Shown here: positions 43,683-52,557 of the stretch, in pieces
Layout: every line of letters begins with the position of its first letter
How positions within the stretch are numbered: position 1 is the stretch's first letter
Assembly: GCF_000144695.1 (NCBI RefSeq)
Contig: NC_014378.1
Span: forward strand, 470,781 to 534,780
From: Acetohalobium arabaticum DSM 5501
Lineage (GTDB): Bacteria; Bacillota; Halanaerobiia; Halobacteroidales; Acetohalobiaceae
DNA length: 64,000 nucleotides
Direction of reading: 5' to 3'
Translations under genes and position numbers: made by a program
The notes under the pieces: model-generated
The model's input: only the letters and a program-made list of their open reading frames with translations
Told to the model about the DNA's origin: nothing
Databases searched by the model: none

Positions 43683-44444
43683 GTGTTAGCTGAAGTTTTA
43701 GGCATAAGGTTTGGTGCAGCAATTTCTCTAATAGGTGGTGGGGGAAAGACTACTACCATGTTTAGATTGGCTGAGGAATTGAGTCTAGAGAATAGAGTAA
43801 TTACTACTACGACTACAAAGATTTTTAAGCCACCAACTAATAAGATAGATGATCTAATTATTTGTAAAGATTTTGATCTATTATTAGAACGATTGGAGTT
43901 GAGTCAAGCTCAGTTATTAACAGTAGCAAAAAAAATTACAGTCAAAGATAAGTTAATTGGTATTGATTCTTGTTGGGTTGATAAATTGAAGGGGGCCGGA
44001 TTAAGTTATGCCCCTATTATTATAGTAGAAGCTGATGGAGCAGCCTGCAAGGATTTTAAAATTCCTAATCAAACTGAACCTGTTGTGCCAGTAAGCACTA
44101 ATTTATTACTACCGGTGGTAGGTAGTAGATTAGTTGGACAACAATTAAACTCTCATAATTTACATCGTGCTTCCTTAATAAATACTATTAATTCTCAGTT
44201 TGATATTGGCCAATTAATTACTCCAGAGTTAGTAGTTGAAATTTTATTAGGTAAAGCCGGATATGATTTATTGACTAAACAACAAAATTATGAGGTGATT
44301 CCCTTGATTAATCAAGTGGATACTGATCCTAGATATAATTTTGCTTTAGAAATAGCACATAAATTAGTAGCAGCGGGGATAAAGAAAGTCTTATTAACAG
44401 CAGTTAAGCGAAAAGAACCTGTGGTAGGGGTTGTTAAAAGATGA
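43683..44444 (+). CDS. yqeC: Selenium cofactor biosynthesis protein YqeC
   Basis: A 253-residue P-loop protein. The nucleotide motif GGGGKTT (~21-27) is followed by ITTTTTKIFKP and IIVEADGAACKDFKIPNQTEPVVP, the typical YqeC block. It starts at GTG after AGGAG. It overlaps mocA by four bases, indicating translational coupling. The family's role in the labile selenium cofactor is known mainly by association. Confidence 0.85.
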   Translation: MLAEVLGIRFGAAISLIGGGGKTTTMFRLAEELSLENRVITTTTTKIFKPPTNKIDDLIICKDFDLLLERLELSQAQLLTVAKKITVKDKLIGIDSCWVDKLKGAGLSYAPIIIVEADGAACKDFKIPNQTEPVVPVSTNLLLPVVGSRLVGQQLNSHNLHRASLINTINSQFDIGQLITPELVVEILLGKAGYDLLTKQQNYEVIPLINQVDTDPRYNFALEIAHKLVAAGIKKVLLTAVKRKEPVVGVVKR

Positions 44445-45028
44445 TTTCAGCTATAGTGTTGGCAGCTGGGATGTCTACTAGATTAGGCAAGACAAAGCAG
44501 TTGCTTTCAATTGGGGAACAGACGATAATAGAAAGAGTAATAGATAATTTATTAGCAGTTGATTTAGATGAAGTTGTAGTTGTAGTAGGACATGAGGCTC
44601 CTAAAGTAAAAAAAGTATTAAATAATAGAGACATTAAGATTAGCTATAATCCTGATTATAGATCAGGGCAGAGTACTTCTTTAATTAGAGGATTACAGTC
44701 AATTAATAATAAGTGTAGTGGTATTCTCTGTGCTTTAGGAGATCAGCCGTTAGTGAAAGCAAAGACTTTGAATCGATTAATTGTTGAATTTAAAAGGGGA
44801 CAAGATTTAATAGTAGTTCCTGAATATAAAGAACAGAGAGGAAATCCGGTTATTTTTGATTCTCAATTGAAGCCAGAGATGTTAAAGCTTGAAGGAGATC
44901 AAGGTGCAAGGACTTTAATCAAGAAATATCATGTTCAAAGTAAGAGAGTGCGAGTTTCTGACCGGGGAGTTGTTTTTGATATTGATACTAAAGTAGATTA
45001 TCATCAATTATTGAAACAATTAGACTAA
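44441..45028 (+). CDS. mocA: Molybdenum cofactor cytidylyltransferase-like protein
   Basis: A 195-residue nucleotidyltransferase: LAAGMSTRLGKTKQLL (~6-21) with the NTP-binding LAAGxSxRxGxxK pattern, CALGDQPLVKAKTL (~92-105) and GNPVIFD. MocA makes molybdopterin cytosine dinucleotide, the cofactor form used by many bacterial xanthine dehydrogenase-family enzymes, consistent with the Mo hydroxylase at 28144-31847. Confidence 0.87.
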   Translation: MISAIVLAAGMSTRLGKTKQLLSIGEQTIIERVIDNLLAVDLDEVVVVVGHEAPKVKKVLNNRDIKISYNPDYRSGQSTSLIRGLQSINNKCSGILCALGDQPLVKAKTLNRLIVEFKRGQDLIVVPEYKEQRGNPVIFDSQLKPEMLKLEGDQGARTLIKKYHVQSKRVRVSDRGVVFDIDTKVDYHQLLKQLD

Positions 45029-45102
45029 GTATAAAATCTATGCTTCCAGTGATGTCATTTTAATAGTAATTTTTTCCTGGTATAAAGGAAGGGGAAGTTG
45101 AA

Positions 45103-45438
45103 ATGGAAATAAAGTGGAAAATTTGGTTAGAAGAAGATGACGGCAAAGTATTTGGGGATGGTCCCAGAGAATTACTAAGTAAAGTTAAGGAGTTAGGTTC
45201 TTTACGACAGGCTGCTAAAGCTATGGATATGTCCTATAGTAAGGCCTGGAGCATAATTTCTATGATAGAAAAAAATTTAGATGTTGAGTTATTACAAAGA
45301 CAGATTGGAGGTAGCAATGGTGGTGGATCAGAGTTAACTGAGGAAGGTAAGGAAATTTTAATTAAGTATCATAAGATGGAACAGGAAGTTGATCATACAT
45401 TGCAGAAAATATTTCAAAATTTTTTTAACTGCTGTTAA
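45103..45438 (+). CDS. ModE-type winged-helix DNA-binding protein without molybdate domain
   Basis: A 111-residue protein equal to the N-terminal domain of ModE: IKWKIWLEEDDGKVFGDGPRELL, then the helix-turn-helix SLRQAAKAMDMSYSKAWSIISMIEKNL and GSNGGGSELTEEGKEIL wing. The molybdate-binding domains of full ModE are absent, as in many clostridial short forms; ligand sensing would need another protein or metal-free regulation. It closes the Mo gene run, whose first gene has a ModE-type operator (36863). Confidence 0.85.
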   Translation: MEIKWKIWLEEDDGKVFGDGPRELLSKVKELGSLRQAAKAMDMSYSKAWSIISMIEKNLDVELLQRQIGGSNGGGSELTEEGKEILIKYHKMEQEVDHTLQKIFQNFFNCC

Positions 45439-45556
45439 ACTTCATTAAATTAGTTAATTGGCACCAATTTTATCTACCACTTTATCCAACAAAGTTTATA
45501 TCAATTACTTCTAGTAACTTGTTCAAAAGTATGGTACAATTATTTATAAATTTTAG

Positions 45557-45622
45557 CTCCTTTGATTTGTGGATTTTGTGCTTGTGGGGTACTCTTCCAT
45601 TTATCAAAGGAGTTTTCTTTTT
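45557..45622 (+). terminator. Terminator-like hairpin with a large loop after the modE-like gene
   Basis: CTCCTTTGAT / ATCAAAGGAG, a 10-bp perfect stem closing a 36-base loop, then TTTTCTTTTT. A small RNA ending here is possible. The 590-base gap to 46032 also holds tandem repeats, a palindrome and a sigma54 promoter, listed separately. Confidence 0.75.
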
Positions 45623-45680
45623 GTAAGGGTAGTTTTAGCTAAAATTTCGATGCAACGCTAGTGACCAAAAAATGATTAAT

Positions 45681-45704
45681 GGGATATCGGGTTATCGGGG
45701 TATA
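45681..45704 (+). promoter_or_regulatory. Tandem 8-bp activator repeats before the glutamate mutase operon
   Basis: GGGATATC, GGGTTATC, GGGGTATA in direct succession with 8-base spacing. A similar pair occurs at 54617. They stand about 250 bases before the sigma54 promoter. Confidence 0.55.
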
Positions 45705-45728
45705 AAAATAAAAGAATTCTTTTATTTT
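45705..45728. repeat. 24-bp perfect AT-rich palindrome
   Basis: AAAATAAAAGAATTCTTTTATTTT is its own reverse complement. It directly abuts the tandem activator repeats and may be part of the same control region. Confidence 0.7.
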
Positions 45729-45953
45729 AACCCAATCATTAATTATTAATGGGAAGAAGTTAAATTAAATGATGATGAAATAGGAGAAATTAGATAAAGT
45801 TGTCGATAAGGTGATCCTTTAAGTTACATTTAATTAAAATTAATGGTAAAGAACGTTTGTTATAGCGGTATAAATTGTTAAAGAAGGATTACTCCCCCTT
45901 TTTGTTAGTTGATGAATAAATAATAATGATTTTTTGTTGATTTATTGAGCTTT

Positions 45954-45970
45954 TTGGAATAGAATTTGCA
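45954..45970 (+). promoter_or_regulatory. Sigma54 promoter of the glutamate mutase operon
   Basis: TTGGAATAGAATTTGCA with GG at 45956-45957 and GC at 45968-45969, 10 bases apart. The start codon of glmS is about 60 bases downstream. Confidence 0.82.
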
Positions 45971-46031
45971 GTATAAAGTAAGTGAAATCTAATAAGCCAA
46001 TTTTAAATTTTAAGTAAAGGTGGGATATATA

Positions 46032-46448
46032 ATGGAAGATAAGACAATAGTAATGGGAGTTATAGGTTCGGATGTACATGCAGTAGGCAATAGAATCTTA
46101 CAGGAAGCATTTGAGAAAGCGGGATTTGAAGTGATTAATATCGGGGTGTTAGCACCTCAGGAAGATTTCATTAATGCTGCAGTGGAGACAGATGCTGATG
46201 CTATTTTGGTTTCTTCACTCTACGGCCATGGAGAGATGGACTGTAAAGGCTTTAAAGAGAAGTGTGTAGAGGCAGGATTAGAGGATATTGTTCTTTATGT
46301 TGGCGGTAACTTAGTTGTTGGAAAACAGGACTGGGAACCGGTAAAAGAGAAATTCTTGGATATGGGCTTTGACCGTGTCTACCCACCAGGAACATTACCA
46401 GAAGAACCGATTGCTGATTTAAAAGAAGATTTAGGTATTGAAGAGTAG
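46032..46448 (+). CDS. glmS: Glutamate mutase (methylaspartate mutase) small subunit
   Basis: A 138-residue B12-binding subunit, the usual size. The cobalamin motif DVHAVG (~15-20), where His replaces the lower cobalt ligand, is followed by [19 protein letters not shown] and [13 protein letters not shown], all GlmS/MutS hallmarks. It binds adenosylcobalamin with GlmE and rearranges L-glutamate to 3-methylaspartate. The ATG at 46032 follows AAGGTGGG; an in-frame GTG at 46020 overlaps it. Confidence 0.95.
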   Translation: MEDKTIVMGVIGSDVHAVGNRILQEAFEKAGFEVINIGVLAPQEDFINAAVETDADAILVSSLYGHGEMDCKGFKEKCVEAGLEDIVLYVGGNLVVGKQDWEPVKEKFLDMGFDRVYPPGTLPEEPIADLKEDLGIEE

Positions 46449-46475
46449 TAAATCTGAAATTAGTGGGGTGAGGTT

Positions 46476-47894
46476 ATGGAATTAGCCTTATTATTGGATA
46501 TTGGCAGTACTTATACTAAAGCTACTGTAGTCGATGTAGAGAATATAGAGCTTAAAGCAAAGGCTAAAGCTTCAACTACTGTCTGGAATGATGTGAATGT
46601 AGGAATTGAAAATGCCCTAAATAAGATAGAAGAACAGGGAATTGATTTGGATAAGATCGAACATCGTTTGGCCTGCAGTAGTGCTGCTGGTGGCTTGAAG
46701 CTAGTAGCCATCGGTTTAGTTCCGGATTTGACTGCTGAAGCAGCTAAGAGAGCAGCATTAGGAGCTGGAGCCAAGGTTGCTAATGTCTATTCCTATGAGA
46801 TAACTGATACTGAATTAGAAGAGATTATTGACCAAGAGTCAGATGTAATTTTATTAGCTGGCGGAACAGACGGCGGTAATCAAGAGATAATATTGAAGAA
46901 TGCCAGAACATTAGCTGATTCTAAGCTTGCTGCACCAGTTATAGTAGCAGGTAATAAAGTAGCAACTAATGAAGTAACAGAAGTTTTAGAAGAAGGCGGT
47001 AAAGAAGTCTATGTAACTGAAAATGTAATGCCTAAACTGGAAGAGTTAAATATAGAACCGGCTCGTAAGACTATAAGACAGGTTTTTCTGGATAAGATTA
47101 TTTATGCTAAAGGTTTATCCCAAGCAAAAGAGCATATTGATCGCTTAATTATGCCGACGCCTTCGGCAGTAATGACAGCAGCAGAATTGATTGCAGAAGG
47201 AACACATGATGAAGGTGGATTAGGTGAATTGATTATTGTCGATATCGGCGGTGCTACTACTGATATTCATTCAGTAGCTGCTGGTAATCCGACAAAAGGC
47301 GGAGTAAATGTTAAAGGACTAGAAGAACCTTATGTTAAACGGACAGTTGAGGGTGATCTGGGAATGCGCTACAGCGCTCCCTCGCTATTAAAAGCTGTTG
47401 GAGAAAGAGAGCTATTAACTTATCTTTCAGATGACATAGATAAAGAACAGGTTATAGATTATGTTAGCAAAGTAAGAGAAGATGTAGAGTATGTTCCTTC
47501 TAATAAGGAAGAAAAGGATTTAGATTCTGGTTTAGCCAAAGTAGCTACTAAGCTAGCAATTCAAAGACATGTGGGGCGGATTGAAACAGTCTACAGTCCC
47601 TTTGGAGAGACTCAGGTTCAGTATGGAAAGGATTTGACTGATCTGGATTTGATTATAGGTACCGGCGGAGTCTTGGTTCATAATGATAAGCCTGCTAAAG
47701 TACTACAGGCAGGTTTATTTGATGAAGCAGAACCTACAATTTTAGCTCCAATGGAGCCTGGTTTCTTGTTAGATCAGGATTATCTATTAGCATCGATCGG
47801 ATTATTATCTGAAATCTCTGCTACTAAAGCTTTAAAGTTAGCTAAAAAACATTTTAAACAAATAGGAGGCGAAATAAATGGAATTAAAGAATGA
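46476..47894 (+). CDS. glmL: Glutamate mutase reactivation protein MutL/GlmL
   Basis: A 472-residue actin-like ATPase: phosphate motif [17 protein letters not shown] (~6-22), [15 protein letters not shown] (~124-138), [16 protein letters not shown] (~252-267) and GTGGVLVHN. The family is thought to reactivate the cobalamin mutase by ATP-driven exchange of damaged cofactor. The glmS-glmL-glmE order is standard. Its end overlaps glmE by 17 bases. Confidence 0.94.
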   Translation: MELALLLDIGSTYTKATVVDVENIELKAKAKASTTVWNDVNVGIENALNKIEEQGIDLDKIEHRLACSSAAGGLKLVAIGLVPDLTAEAAKRAALGAGAKVANVYSYEITDTELEEIIDQESDVILLAGGTDGGNQEIILKNARTLADSKLAAPVIVAGNKVATNEVTEVLEEGGKEVYVTENVMPKLEELNIEPARKTIRQVFLDKIIYAKGLSQAKEHIDRLIMPTPSAVMTAAELIAEGTHDEGGLGELIIVDIGGATTDIHSVAAGNPTKGGVNVKGLEEPYVKRTVEGDLGMRYSAPSLLKAVGERELLTYLSDDIDKEQVIDYVSKVREDVEYVPSNKEEKDLDSGLAKVATKLAIQRHVGRIETVYSPFGETQVQYGKDLTDLDLIIGTGGVLVHNDKPAKVLQAGLFDEAEPTILAPMEPGFLLDQDYLLASIGLLSEISATKALKLAKKHFKQIGGEINGIKE

Positions 47895-49326
47895 AAAGTG
47901 GAGCCTAGATAAATTTAAAGAAATTCGGGAAGAAGTACTACAGCAGTGGCCGACAGGTAAGGATGTGGACTTTGAAGAAGCGATAGAGTATCATAATAAT
48001 CTACCGGAAGAACAGATTATGGCTGAAAAATTAGCAGAAGCAAAAGAAGAAGATGTAACTTTAATTCAGCCTAGAGCTGGTGTAGCATTGATTGATGAGC
48101 ATATTGAACTATTGAAGTTCTTAAGAGAAGAAGGCCAAGCAGATTTACTGCCTAGCACAATAGACAGCTATACTCGTCAGAATAATTATGAAGAAGCAGA
48201 AGCCGGAATTGAAGAAAGTAGAGAAGAAGGAAGATCAATGTTAAATGGTTTTCCAGCCGTTAATCACGGAGTTAAAGCCTGTAGAGAAGTAGTGGAAGCT
48301 CTGGATGCACCGTTGCAGGTTCGCCACGGGACACCTGATGCTAGACTACTGGCTGAAATTACTTTAGCCGGTGGATTTACTGATTATGAGGGCGGCGGAC
48401 TATCCTATAATATTCCGTATGCTAAAAATGTATCCATCGAACAGACACTACTTGACTGGCAGTATGTTGATAGATTAATAGGTTATTATGAAGAGAATGG
48501 GATTAAGATCAATCGTGAGCCTTTTGGTCCATTAACTGGAACTTTAGTTCCTCCATCCGTATCACACAGTGTAGCAATTATTGAGGGGCTTCTAGCAGCA
48601 GAACAGGGTGTTAAGAATATTACTTTAGGCTATGGACAATGCGGTAACTTAGTCCAGGATGTAGCTGCATTACAGTCGTTAGAAGAGTTAGCCGAAGAGT
48701 ATTTAGCAGATTATGAAGATGTAATGTTAACTACTGTATTCCACCAGTGGATGGGCGGCTTCCCCCAGGATGAAGCACAGGCTTTTGGTGTTATTTCTTG
48801 GGGAGCAGCAACAGCTGCATTAGGTAAAGCAACTAAAGTAATTACCAAAACGCCTCATGAAGCTATGGGAGTGCCGACTAAAGAAGCAAATGCGGAAGGC
48901 TTAAGATCTACTAAGCAGGTTATTAATATGCTGCGGGACCAGAGCCTTCTTTCTAATGATAAGTTAGAAGAGGAAAAAGAAATGATCAAACAGGAAACTA
49001 AACAGATTCTTGACCGCGTATTTGAATTAGGAAATGGAGATGTGGCTCAGGGAACAGTTAGAGCCTTTGAAGCAGGAGTATTGGATGTACCGTTTGCTCC
49101 AAGTAAGTATAATGCTGGAAATCTATTACCGGCTCGTGATGATGATGGAGCAGTGAGATTCTTAAACCACGGTAATCTACCATTCTCCGATGAAGTAGTT
49201 GAGTTTCACCAAGAGAAATTAGAAGCCCGCGGTAAATCTGAGGGAAGAGAGCCTAACTTCCAGATGGTAATTGATGATATCTATGCTATCGGTAAAGGAA
49301 GATTAGTAGGCAGACCTCGTTCTTAA
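47878..49326 (+). CDS. glmE: Glutamate mutase (methylaspartate mutase) epsilon subunit
   Basis: A 482-residue TIM-barrel subunit, the normal length. Typical segments are [37 protein letters not shown] (divided, ~146-183), [18 protein letters not shown] (~220-237), [25 protein letters not shown]. Arg in VRHGTPD binds the glutamate carboxylate in known structures. AGGAGG lies in the end of glmL. Confidence 0.95.
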   Translation: MELKNEKWSLDKFKEIREEVLQQWPTGKDVDFEEAIEYHNNLPEEQIMAEKLAEAKEEDVTLIQPRAGVALIDEHIELLKFLREEGQADLLPSTIDSYTRQNNYEEAEAGIEESREEGRSMLNGFPAVNHGVKACREVVEALDAPLQVRHGTPDARLLAEITLAGGFTDYEGGGLSYNIPYAKNVSIEQTLLDWQYVDRLIGYYEENGIKINREPFGPLTGTLVPPSVSHSVAIIEGLLAAEQGVKNITLGYGQCGNLVQDVAALQSLEELAEEYLADYEDVMLTTVFHQWMGGFPQDEAQAFGVISWGAATAALGKATKVITKTPHEAMGVPTKEANAEGLRSTKQVINMLRDQSLLSNDKLEEEKEMIKQETKQILDRVFELGNGDVAQGTVRAFEAGVLDVPFAPSKYNAGNLLPARDDDGAVRFLNHGNLPFSDEVVEFHQEKLEARGKSEGREPNFQMVIDDIYAIGKGRLVGRPRS

Positions 49327-49373
49327 TTGATCAGATAATGATAATATAAAATTCTTTGGGGAGGAAATCCGTA

Positions 49374-50615
49374 ATGAAGATAGAAAAGATAGTAACTTCA
49401 CCAGGACTGACAGGTTTTTATTTTGATGATCAGCGAGCAATCAAAGAAGATGCTGAACATGATGGACTAGCTTATCTTGGAGATCCTGTAACTGAGGGCT
49501 TTAGCAGTATTCGACAAGCAGGCGAATCAATTTCCGTGATGATTATCTTAGAAGATGGTCAGGTAGCTTATGGTGACTGTGCTGCTGTGCAGTATTCTGG
49601 AGCAGGAGGACGGGATCCACTATTTTTAGCCGAAGAATTTATTCCCATTATCGAAGAAGATATTGCCCCTAAGTTAGTAGGGAGAGAGATGGATAGCTTC
49701 AAGGAATTAGCTGAAGAATTTGATAACTTAAAGGTAGACGGTGAGCGGCTCCATACAGCAATTAGATATGGAATTACTCAGGCATTATTGGATGCTGTAG
49801 CAAAATCTAAGAATAAAACAATGACAGAGGTAGTAGCAGAAGAATACGGTCTAGACCTAGTTTCTAAGCCGGTACCTATCTTTGCTCAAACAGGTGATGA
49901 TAGATACCTAAATGCTGATAAAATGATTATCAAGCATGCTGACGTAATTCCTCATGCTTTAATCAATAATGTTAAAGATAAATTGGGTGAAGATGGAGAT
50001 AAATTATTGGATTATGTTGAATGGTTGAAGAATAGAGTAAGCCAGCTAAGAACAGAAGAGGATTATGAGCCTATCTTCCATATTGATGTCTATGGAACTA
50101 TCGGACTGGCTTTTGATAATGATCCTGAAGCAATGGCTGATTACTTAGAAAAGTTAGCTGCAATGGCAAAGCCGCATACATTAAGAATTGAAGGACCAAT
50201 GGATTCTGGTAGTCGTGCTGATCAGGTTGCAGATATGAAGGCTTTAAGAGACGAAGTAAAAGAGCGCGGCATTGATGTAGAGTTAGTAGCAGATGAATGG
50301 TGTAATACCTTTGCAGATATTAAGAAATTTGTAGATGAAGAAGCAGCCGATGTAGTTCAGATTAAGACACCTGACCTAGGCGGTATCAATAATACAATCG
50401 AAGCTGTATTATACTGCAAAGAGAACGGTGTTGGTGCTTATCAAGGCGGAACCTGTAATGAAACAGATCGTTCAGCCCAGGTATGTGTGAATCTAGCCTT
50501 AGCTACAAGACCGGATCAGATGCTGGCTAAGCCGGGCATGGGTGTTGATGAAGGATTAATGATTGTCAATAATGAAATGAATAGAGTATTAAGTCTAATT
50601 GAGGCATGTAACTAA
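49374..50615 (+). CDS. mal: Methylaspartate ammonia-lyase
   Basis: A 413-residue enolase-superfamily enzyme, the same length as the Clostridium tetanomorphum enzyme. Seen: GDCAAVQYSGAGGRDP (~67-82), FAQTGDDRYLNADKMI (~172-187), HIDVYG, VADEWCNTFADI with metal ligands, and VVQIKTPDLGG (~327-337) with the catalytic Lys, then YQGGTCNETDRSA. It removes ammonia from 3-methylaspartate to give mesaconate. The ATG at 49374 follows GGGGAGG. Confidence 0.95.
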   Translation: MKIEKIVTSPGLTGFYFDDQRAIKEDAEHDGLAYLGDPVTEGFSSIRQAGESISVMIILEDGQVAYGDCAAVQYSGAGGRDPLFLAEEFIPIIEEDIAPKLVGREMDSFKELAEEFDNLKVDGERLHTAIRYGITQALLDAVAKSKNKTMTEVVAEEYGLDLVSKPVPIFAQTGDDRYLNADKMIIKHADVIPHALINNVKDKLGEDGDKLLDYVEWLKNRVSQLRTEEDYEPIFHIDVYGTIGLAFDNDPEAMADYLEKLAAMAKPHTLRIEGPMDSGSRADQVADMKALRDEVKERGIDVELVADEWCNTFADIKKFVDEEAADVVQIKTPDLGGINNTIEAVLYCKENGVGAYQGGTCNETDRSAQVCVNLALATRPDQMLAKPGMGVDEGLMIVNNEMNRVLSLIEACN

Positions 50616-50632
50616 ATATTGGAGGGATAGAA

Positions 50633-51991
50633 ATGGAAGAATTAAGAATATTATCTCCGACAGCGATTCTGGGTTATGGTTTTCCTAGAGAATCGTTCGA
50701 AAGAGGTTTAGAAAAAGAACCTGATTTGATTGCAGTAGATGCTGGTTCTACTGACCCAGGGCCTTATTATTTAGGAGCAGGTATTTCCTTTACTGATAAA
50801 ACAGCAGTTAAGAGAGATCTTAAATTAATGATTAAAGCAGGTCAAGAAAGGGATATTCCGGTCATTTTAGGAAGTGCCGGTGGTGCTGGTGGAGCACCAC
50901 ATCTAGAATGGTGTACAGAAATAGTAAAAGAGATTGCTGAGGAAGAAGACTTAAACTTTAAGTTAGCAACAATTCAGTCTGAACAGGATCCAGATTATAT
51001 TTTGGATAAATTTGAAGCCGGAGGAGTTTCAGCTTTACCTCCTGCCGAAGAAACAACAAGAGCAGAACTGGAAGCCAGTACAAGAATTGTAGGTCAGATG
51101 GGTGTAGAGCCTATTATTAAGGCTTTAGAAAAGGATGCTGAAGTAATTGTAGCCGGTCGCGCCTATGATCCAACAGTTTTTGCTGGTTACTGTATTAAGG
51201 AAGGATTTCCAGCTGGTTTAGCACTTCATATGGGTAAGATTATGGAATGTGCATCTATTGCTGCTAATCCTGGTAGCGGTAGTGACAGTATGTTTGGAAT
51301 TCTGAGAGATGATCACTTTGTTCTGGAACCGCTAAATAAAGATCGAAGATGTACTACAACTTCAGTAGCGGCCCACACGCTTTATGAAAAAGCAAATCCG
51401 CTGGAATTACATGGGCCGGGTGGAGTTATTGATCTATCAGAAGCCGATTTTGAACAGTTAGATGATAGAAGAGTTAAAGTTACTGGTAGTAAATTCATTG
51501 AAGATGAAGAATATACAGTTAAATTAGAAGGAGCCAAAAAAGTAGGATATAGAACGTTATCTATTGCTGGAACTAGAGATCCAATTATGATTAATGAATT
51601 AGATCATATAAAAGAGGTAGTTAGAGAGACAGTAAGGGATAACTTTGATGATCTATCCGAAGATGATTATCAATTACTCTTTAGAATCTATGGTGAAGAT
51701 GCAGTTATGGGCGATCTAGAGCCTAACGAAGAAATTACATCCCATGAGGTAGGGATTGTTATTGAAGTAGTAGCCAAGACTCAGGAATTGGCCAATACTA
51801 TCTGCAGCTTTGCTCGATCTACAATGCTGCATTACGGCTATCCAGGCCGGGTAGCAACAGCAGGGAACTTAGCTTTTCCTTATTCACCGTCTGATCTGAA
51901 AGCAGGCGAGGTTTATGAATTTAATCTACATCATCTGATTACAGTTGATGATCCGTGTGAGCCATTTCCAATGGAGATAGAAGAGTTATAA
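50633..51991 (+). CDS. DUF1446/AtuA-like protein in the glutamate fermentation operon
   Basis: A 452-residue protein with the N-terminal half of the AtuA (acyclic terpene utilisation) family: LSPTAILGYGFPRESFERGL, DLIAVDAGSTDPGPYYLG (~33-50), ILGSAGGAGGAPHLEW, VIVAGRAYDPTVFAG. The family has no agreed reaction. A DUF4387 gene follows by 13 bases; this pair recurs beside methylaspartate ammonia-lyase genes. The pair may act in the mesaconate/citramalate part of the pathway or in a shunt; this is inference from context. Confidence 0.82.
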   Translation: MEELRILSPTAILGYGFPRESFERGLEKEPDLIAVDAGSTDPGPYYLGAGISFTDKTAVKRDLKLMIKAGQERDIPVILGSAGGAGGAPHLEWCTEIVKEIAEEEDLNFKLATIQSEQDPDYILDKFEAGGVSALPPAEETTRAELEASTRIVGQMGVEPIIKALEKDAEVIVAGRAYDPTVFAGYCIKEGFPAGLALHMGKIMECASIAANPGSGSDSMFGILRDDHFVLEPLNKDRRCTTTSVAAHTLYEKANPLELHGPGGVIDLSEADFEQLDDRRVKVTGSKFIEDEEYTVKLEGAKKVGYRTLSIAGTRDPIMINELDHIKEVVRETVRDNFDDLSEDDYQLLFRIYGEDAVMGDLEPNEEITSHEVGIVIEVVAKTQELANTICSFARSTMLHYGYPGRVATAGNLAFPYSPSDLKAGEVYEFNLHHLITVDDPCEPFPMEIEEL

Positions 51992-52013
51992 AACGGGAAA
52001 GAAGGTGATTTTA

Positions 52014-52337
52014 ATGTCAGAAACTAAAAATATTAGAGAATTGATAGATGTAATTAGAAGTAAGAATGCAGGTCCTTACGAATTAACATTTGACTTTATC
52101 TTTAAAAGCTTTGAAATCTATGATAAAGTCAAAGAATCCGGTGTAGTTAATAAAGAGTTAATTGCAGACTTGTATGATATACCAGTAGATGATGTAATTT
52201 CGGTTATTAATTATGACCCTGCAAAAGCAATTAAGGCAACGATTGTTCGTCCTTGTTCTTCAGGAGCAGTAGGAGAGACAGATGTCTATGGAGCTCAGCA
52301 GCATGCACCGCTATTAAGCATTGAAATTCCTATGTAA
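52014..52337 (+). CDS. DUF4387 family protein
   Basis: A 107-residue protein with the DUF4387 signature: IRELIDVIRSKNAGPYELTFDFIF (~9-32), FEIYDKVKESGV and the end VRPCSSGAVGETDVYGAQQHAPLL. It is the usual partner of AtuA/DUF1446 proteins and in some bacteria is fused to them, which points to a complex. The ATG at 52014 follows AAGGTGA. Last gene of the glm operon before a hairpin. Confidence 0.82.
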   Translation: MSETKNIRELIDVIRSKNAGPYELTFDFIFKSFEIYDKVKESGVVNKELIADLYDIPVDDVISVINYDPAKAIKATIVRPCSSGAVGETDVYGAQQHAPLLSIEIPM

Positions 52338-52421
52338 CTAGGAAAATTTAACTGAAATAGAAGTCATTATTATAGCTAAAAGGCTTGAATTATAAGCATA
52401 ACATAATTATTTATAGAAACT

Positions 52422-52460
52422 AATGGGTTATGAAGTGGGATTTTCACTTTATAACCCATT
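52422..52460 (+). terminator. Hairpin at the end of the glm operon
   Basis: AATGGGTTATGAAGTG / CACTTTATAACCCATT, a 16-bp stem with one G-U and a 7-base loop. Only a weak T-rich stretch follows. The arms contain GGGTTAT, the half-site seen in the activator repeats at 45689 and 54617, so it may also be an autoregulatory operator for the next gene. Confidence 0.65.
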
Positions 52461-52557
52461 TGGTTATTTATGGGAACTGTTTAGTTTAAAAGGAAAATTG
52501 GATTTTATGTCGAAAAATATAGTTGGAGATTATAATTTCTTATCAGGGGGGACTTTA

